Under the pieces are notes generated by a model. That model was not told the DNA's origin and searched no databases. It saw only the letters and a list, made by a program, of their open reading frames with translations. From NCBI RefSeq assembly GCF_000720185.1, contig NZ_JOIY01000073.1:1-27075 (forward strand): DNA of 27,075 nucleotides, read 5' to 3'. This document shows, piece after piece, positions 23,764-27,075 of this stretch. This DNA is from Streptomyces sp. NRRL S-340. Lineage in GTDB: Bacteria > Actinomycetota > Actinomycetes > Streptomycetales > Streptomycetaceae. Position 1 is the first letter of the stretch. Each line of letters starts with the position of its first letter. The position numbers were made by a program, and so were the translations under genes.

Positions 23764-23945
23764 CGCCTACCGGGTTAGCTGACGGGTTCGGAGCGGGAAG
23801 GTCTCCTACGCGCGTCAACCAGCCGCGTACACACGGCGGATGACGCCCGATTCACCCCAAGTTGGTGGTTCCCCGGTTCCCTCGCGGGATTCGGCGCGCG
23901 CGCACGGAGCCGCCTTCGGTGACGGCTGGGACGACCGCGCTGCGT
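23764..23945 (-). ncRNA. c-di-AMP riboswitch (ydaO/yuaA family)
   Basis: On the minus strand the leader shows the ordered conserved blocks of this class: CAGCGCGGTCGTCCCAGCC at the 5' side, GGGGAACCACC and TTGGGGTGAATCGGG near 23838-23862, GGCGTCATCC, then GTAGGAGACC, CCGAACCCGTCAGCTAACCC and GGTAGGCGA near 23765-23808. It ends about 27 bases before the GTG of the M23 peptidase, just upstream of its ribosome site. In actinobacteria this class commonly precedes wall hydrolase genes and turns expression off when c-di-AMP binds. Boundaries are approximate. Confidence 0.93.
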
Positions 23946-24213
23946 TATCGAACGTTAATAGACCCGGGGCTCCGATTCCAAGCCGATCGTCTTGATCCTT
24001 AAACCTTTTTGGCCAGAACATAAGCCTCATGGGGGATCAAAACGGGGTGACTTGACTGGACTTCAGGCCACATCACGGCGTCATCGAGCCGCTTCCGGCC
24101 CGGACGGTTCGGTGATGGTGTGTCAGTTGTTATGCGGACGGGGACGGCCCGCTCACGTCAGGTCACCATGACCGGGGAGCGGCGCGGAGCGCCGGAACGA
24201 ACGCAAACGACTC
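23946..24213. promoter_or_regulatory. Promoter region of the riboswitch-M23 transcript
   Basis: This 268-bp stretch between the riboswitch and the tRNA terminator is notably AT-richer at 23940-24060. On the minus strand it offers several -10-like hexamers (TATTAA near 23956-23961; TAAGGA near 23997-24002) and TTGGAA near 23977-23982, but no spacing is clearly correct. No supported gene lies here; a 20-codon frame at 24168-24230 runs into the tRNA terminator. Confidence 0.45.
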
Positions 24214-24245
24214 AGGGCCGGAATCCTTGATCGGATTCCGGCCCT
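24214..24245 (-). terminator. tRNA-fMet terminator
   Basis: Perfect 13-bp arms 24214-24226 and 24233-24245 with a 6-base loop, starting 11 bases past the tRNA 3' end on the minus strand. It is followed by a short T-containing tract. Confidence 0.8.
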
Positions 24246-24255
24246 GGGCCTTCAG

Positions 24256-24329
24256 TAGCGGGGACAGGATTTGAACCTGCGACCTCTGGGTTATGAGCCC
24301 AGCGAGCTACCGAGCTGCTCCACCCCGCG
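24256..24329 (-). tRNA. Initiator tRNA-fMet (CAT)
   Basis: The 74-nt cloverleaf on the minus strand has anticodon CAT in the loop CTCATAA. The anticodon stem has three consecutive G-C pairs (GGG/CCC), the hallmark of initiator tRNA. The acceptor stem starts CGCGGGG. Base 1 (C) faces U at position 72, a non-Watson-Crick pair equivalent to the C1-A72 mismatch needed for formylation in E. coli. The T-loop reads GGTTCAAATCC. CCA is not encoded. It has its own -10 box and terminator. Confidence 0.96.
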
Positions 24330-24340
24330 TCGTTGAAACC

Positions 24341-24369
24341 AGTGTACGTCATCTCCGGGGTGGAATGCA
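24341..24369 (-). promoter_or_regulatory. Promoter of tRNA-fMet
   Basis: Minus-strand TGCATT (24364-24369), 17 bp, TACACT (24341-24346). The predicted start lies about 5 bases before the mature tRNA. The -35 sits just beyond the stop codon of the upstream RibD-like gene, so the tRNA can be made independently. Confidence 0.5.
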
Positions 24370-24375
24370 CACGCG

Positions 24376-25572
24376 TCACAGCAGGTGGCGATTGGGCGCC
24401 TTGGCCTGACCCTCGAACTCCGGCAGGACGACGACGTCCGCGCCCGCGGCCGCCAGCACCCCGGACCCGTCGGCCGCCTCGACGAACGTGTCCGGCTCCC
24501 GCCAGGCGGTGACCACCCGCCGCACCCCCGCGTCCAGAATCAGCCGGGCGCACGGACGCGGCCGGGAGGCGCGTCGGGCGCACGGTTCCAGGCTGCTGTA
24601 CACCGTGGCCCCCGGCAGCCGCGGATCGGCCGGATCGATCTTCGCGAGCGCGGCCTCCTCCGCGTGCACCACCGGATCGCCGGCCTCCCGCGAGTGGCCG
24701 CGGGCCAGCTCGGTGCCGTCGGCGGCGACCACCACCGCGCCCACGCTGAACGCCGTCCGCGACGGCGGGCACTGACCGGCCAGCTCGCACGCGATCCGCA
24801 GCCAGTGCCGGTCGGCGGGAACGGGGGCGGCTCCCGTGCCCGGGGCCGTGGGCTCGTAGCGCAGGAGGACGACGTCGCCGATGGTGCGCGTCTCCACCAG
24901 CCGCAGCCGTCCCCTCTGGTACTCGCCCGGCCCGAACAGCCGCGGGGCGCCGGGGTCCCCGACGAGCAGCGGTGCGAGCACGAGGTGCAGTTCGTCGGCG
25001 AGGTGCCGCCGGAGCAGCTGGGTGTGCACGGTGCCGCCGCCCTCGACCATGAGCCGGCGCACCCCGCGCACGTCGTGCAGGTGCTCCAGCACCGCGTGCC
25101 AGTCGAGTTCGGCGCCGAGCGCCACGACGGAGACGGCGGCGGCACCGGCTCCCGCCCCGGCTCCCGCCCCACCCGCTGCACCGGCGTCGCCTCCCGGCAT
25201 GGTGCCGATGCCCGCGCGGCGCAGGCGCTCGGCGCCCTCGTCCGTCGTGTAGACGGCCTTCTCCCCGCCCGTGTGCCAGAAGCGGGCCCGCGGGTCCAGC
25301 TCCCCGGAGGCGGTGACCGTGACCTTCAGCGGATGCTCGGGCCGGCCCGCCGCGACCCGGGCGGCGCGCCGCTGGGGCGAGTTGACCAGGAGGCGGGGGT
25401 TGTCGGCGCGCACCGTCCCGGCCCCGACGAGGATCGCGTCCACGCTCGCCCGTACGTCGTCGACCCGGTCGAAGTCGGCGGGGCCGGACAGCAGGAGACG
25501 GCTCGGACCGGTGTCGTCAAGGCAGCCGTCCAGAGAGACGGCGGCGGACAGCAGGACGTAGGGGAGGGGCAT
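24376..25572 (-). CDS. RibD-like reductase-deaminase fusion, inverted domain order
   Basis: The 398-residue protein has two domains. Residues 1-240 are a RibD_C/dihydrofolate-reductase-like fold (SAAVSLDGCLDD, DAILVGAGTVRADNPRL at 45-61, LMVEGGGTVHTQLL at 174-187). An Ala/Gly-rich insertion lies at about 127-146. Residues 255-390 are a CMP/dCMP-deaminase-like zinc fold (H303-A-E305, then P330-C331 and P340-C341). Classical RibD has deaminase first and reductase second. The second zinc motif also differs: CARRASRPRPC, with nine residues between cysteines and without the HxGRTPPC of RibD. It may take part in riboflavin-type or other pteridine/pyrimidine chemistry. ATG 25572 starts right at the reductase fold. 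The tRNA lies 47 bp downstream. Confidence 0.83.
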   Translation of the reverse strand: MPLPYVLLSAAVSLDGCLDDTGPSRLLLSGPADFDRVDDVRASVDAILVGAGTVRADNPRLLVNSPQRRAARVAAGRPEHPLKVTVTASGELDPRARFWHTGGEKAVYTTDEGAERLRRAGIGTMPGGDAGAAGGAGAGAGAGAAAVSVVALGAELDWHAVLEHLHDVRGVRRLMVEGGGTVHTQLLRRHLADELHLVLAPLLVGDPGAPRLFGPGEYQRGRLRLVETRTIGDVVLLRYEPTAPGTGAAPVPADRHWLRIACELAGQCPPSRTAFSVGAVVVAADGTELARGHSREAGDPVVHAEEAALAKIDPADPRLPGATVYSSLEPCARRASRPRPCARLILDAGVRRVVTAWREPDTFVEAADGSGVLAAAGADVVVLPEFEGQAKAPNRHLL

Positions 25573-25717
25573 CGGCGCACTCTCTCTCGGCGATGGACGG
25601 GCTGCTCGCAGGCGTGGGGGCGCCTCGGGTTTTCTACCAGTCCGTCCGCCGGTCCGTCCGGCCGGGCCGTGCGGGCCGTGCGCCGGCCCGGGGAGGGAGC
25701 GCGTCACGGGCCGGGGA

Positions 25718-27010
25718 TCACCCCGTCCAGTGTCCCGAGGTGAACGTCACCGCGAGGACGGCCGTCAGCGGCGCCACCACGCCGACGTAGGCCTCCTTCA
25801 CCCAGCGGTGCCGCAGGCTCCAGTGGGCCAGGCCCGTCCACAGCGGCCACCAGATCAGGGTGGCCCGCGGCACGGAGAGGTACCAGTAGGAGGTGCCCAG
25901 CGCCCACAGGTTGAGCGCGATGAACACGGCCTCCGGCCAGCGGCGGCGGACCAGCAGGACGCCCAGCAGCAGCACCCCGGCGGCCATGGCGGCCAGTTCC
26001 AGCTGGAACTCGACGGCGTACCCGGTGCTCTGGAGGTGGCCGAAGGCGTTCCGCCAGGTGTGGCGGAACGCTTCGGCGGGGCTGTGGAAGTCGCGGTACC
26101 AGCCGCGTTCCTCGGCGTGCTTCCAGGCCATCCAGTCGCCGGTCCGTGCCCGCAGGTAGACGGTGTACGCGGCGGCGGGCACCGCCGGCAGCAGGCACCA
26201 GCCGAGCGGGCGCAGCCGGCGGGGCAGCGAGCGGCGGGAGGAGTCTCCCGCCCGCCGCTGTGAGCGAATGACGATCAGGAGTTCGACCGTGAGGGCGGCG
26301 GCCAGGAACAGGCCGCTGATCCGCACGGTGGTGGCGGCGGCGCACAGGAGGGCGGCGAGCGGCCAGTTGCGGTGCCTGGCCGCCAGCCAGGCCGGGAGGG
26401 CCAGGGCGAGGAAGAGCGACTCGGTGTAGCCGGCGGCGAGGAACACCGCGGCGGGCGAGAACAGCAGGAAGGCGGCGGCCCGCGGGCCGGACCGGTCACC
26501 GTCCGCCCGGCCCGCTCCGGCGATCCGGGCCAGGGCCACCACGGCAACCGCGCCGCTCACCAGGGAGACCAGCAGCCCGGCCACGGTCCAGTGCGGGACG
26601 AGGACGTGGACGGCGCGCAGCGCGAGGGGGAAGCCGGGGAAGAAGGCCACCCGGTTGTCCTGCAGGGGATCGACGCCGGGGAACGGGTCGAAGTAGCCGT
26701 ACTGGGCTATGTGCTGGTAGTGGACCCAGTCCCACCGCTCCCAGCGGGACAGCCACGTGGCGGGTGTCCTGTCCGGGGCCCCGGCGGGGGCCAGCCAGGC
26801 GCTGGCGTAGGCGACGAGCCACAGTCCGAGGCGGGTGAAGAGGTACAGGCGCAGCACCCGCAGGTCGGCCGGGGTGAGCCGGCCGGCCAGGCGCCGCAGC
26901 CGGCGCCCGCCGGGCGGTACCGGCCCCTCGGCGGGGGCGGGGCGCGGTGCGCGGGGTGCGCCCGTCCGAGGCGTGCCCGGTGTCTCGGCGGTGGGCAGGG
27001 TCGTGGTCAT
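25718..27010 (-). CDS. PIG-V-like membrane mannosyltransferase
   Basis: The 430-residue integral membrane protein has a Pro-rich cytoplasmic N-terminus (1-50) and about 10-11 hydrophobic segments. The first outer loop contains RWDWVHYQHIAQYGY (92-106), and AFFPGFPLALR follows at 122-132. This W-D / FFP pattern characterises GPI mannosyltransferase 2 (PIG-V, GT76)-like and related polyprenyl-phosphate-sugar-dependent enzymes of actinobacteria. It probably transfers a sugar from a polyprenyl-phosphate donor to an acceptor at the outer membrane face. The acceptor is unknown. The ATG 27010 start is first in frame; AGGA lies about 14 bases upstream, rather far. The ATGA at 27007-27010 suggests coupling to an upstream gene. 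Confidence 0.8.
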   Translation of the reverse strand: MTTTLPTAETPGTPRTGAPRAPRPAPAEGPVPPGGRRLRRLAGRLTPADLRVLRLYLFTRLGLWLVAYASAWLAPAGAPDRTPATWLSRWERWDWVHYQHIAQYGYFDPFPGVDPLQDNRVAFFPGFPLALRAVHVLVPHWTVAGLLVSLVSGAVAVVALARIAGAGRADGDRSGPRAAAFLLFSPAAVFLAAGYTESLFLALALPAWLAARHRNWPLAALLCAAATTVRISGLFLAAALTVELLIVIRSQRRAGDSSRRSLPRRLRPLGWCLLPAVPAAAYTVYLRARTGDWMAWKHAEERGWYRDFHSPAEAFRHTWRNAFGHLQSTGYAVEFQLELAAMAAGVLLLGVLLVRRRWPEAVFIALNLWALGTSYWYLSVPRATLIWWPLWTGLAHWSLRHRWVKEAYVGVVAPLTAVLAVTFTSGHWTG

Positions 27011-27075
27011 CGGGCGTCCGTTCCTGGGGGTACCGGGCGGGCAGGCGGGCTGGTCGGGGCGGGGCGCGGTGCCGG
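27007..27075 (-). CDS. Possible C-terminal end of an upstream gene (partial)
   Basis: On the minus strand a frame open from the window edge ends at TGA (27007-27009), overlapping the ATG of the mannosyltransferase-like gene by the usual ATGA arrangement. The 22 visible residues are Pro/Ala-rich and identify nothing. It could be non-coding. Confidence 0.3.
   Translation of the reverse strand, partial: PAPRPAPTSPPARPVPPGTDAR

Noticed and set aside
23738..23818. N-terminal extension of the M23 peptidase from TTG 23818
   Set aside because: The codons overlap conserved blocks of the c-di-AMP riboswitch; a good ribosome site precedes GTG 23737.
24168..24230. A 20-codon plus-strand frame beside the tRNA
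   Set aside because: No ribosome site, and its end lies inside the tRNA terminator stem.
1..27075. Insertion sequences, prophage genes, CRISPR arrays, attachment sites
   Set aside because: No transposase, integrase, regular repeat-spacer pattern or tRNA-associated duplication was found; the fMet tRNA is not followed by a 3'-end copy.

Overview
The window is chromosomal DNA from a high-GC actinomycete, almost certainly Streptomyces. Third codon positions are strongly G/C, GTG starts are common, and the gene set is typical of the Streptomyces core: an AfsR-like regulator, an orf1590-type sporulation gene with a TTA codon, and a ydaO/c-di-AMP riboswitch ahead of a cell-wall hydrolase. From memory (no search was possible) the gene order resembles the S. 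coelicolor region around SCO4106-SCO4122. I see no insertion sequence, prophage, CRISPR array or transferred island.

Layout, left to right. Positions 1-427 hold the upstream promoter and leader region of an rRNA operon that is transcribed leftward out of the window. A marR gene (-) and an MFS exporter (+) follow; they diverge from a shared operator-like region, and the exporter ends at a perfect bidirectional hairpin. Next come a PAS/PP2C/HATPase signalling protein (-), a type II NADH dehydrogenase (-) and a divergent TetR regulator (+). A large membrane-anchored sigma factor (+) carries a zinc-binding anti-sigma-like segment and an outside NPCBM carbohydrate-binding domain. It is convergent with a 1122-residue AfsR-type regulator (-).

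The centre has an asparagine-synthetase-like protein with degraded catalytic motifs (-), diverging across about 670 bp from the orf1590-type sporulation regulator (+). Then come an FAD-dependent L-2-hydroxyglutarate-oxidase-like enzyme (+), tRNA (m7G46) methyltransferase trmB (+) and a PrsW-like membrane protease (+). The latter two are probably leaderless. On the minus strand follow an aldo/keto reductase, an M23 peptidase under a c-di-AMP riboswitch, an initiator tRNA-fMet with its own promoter and terminator, a RibD-like reductase/deaminase with inverted domain order, and a PIG-V-like membrane glycosyltransferase. The tail of a further minus-strand gene may lie at the right edge.

Functionally this is a mixed block of translation (rrn, tRNA-fMet, trmB), envelope sensing and remodelling (NPCBM-sigma, PrsW, riboswitch-M23, PIG-V-like) and developmental or regulatory genes (orf1590-like, AfsR-like, SpoIIE-like, TetR, MarR). 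The most unusual items are the sigma/anti-sigma/NPCBM fusion, the catalytically degenerate Asn-synthetase-like protein beside a TTA-containing sporulation gene, the permuted RibD-like protein, and short tandem duplications that run across several stop codons.
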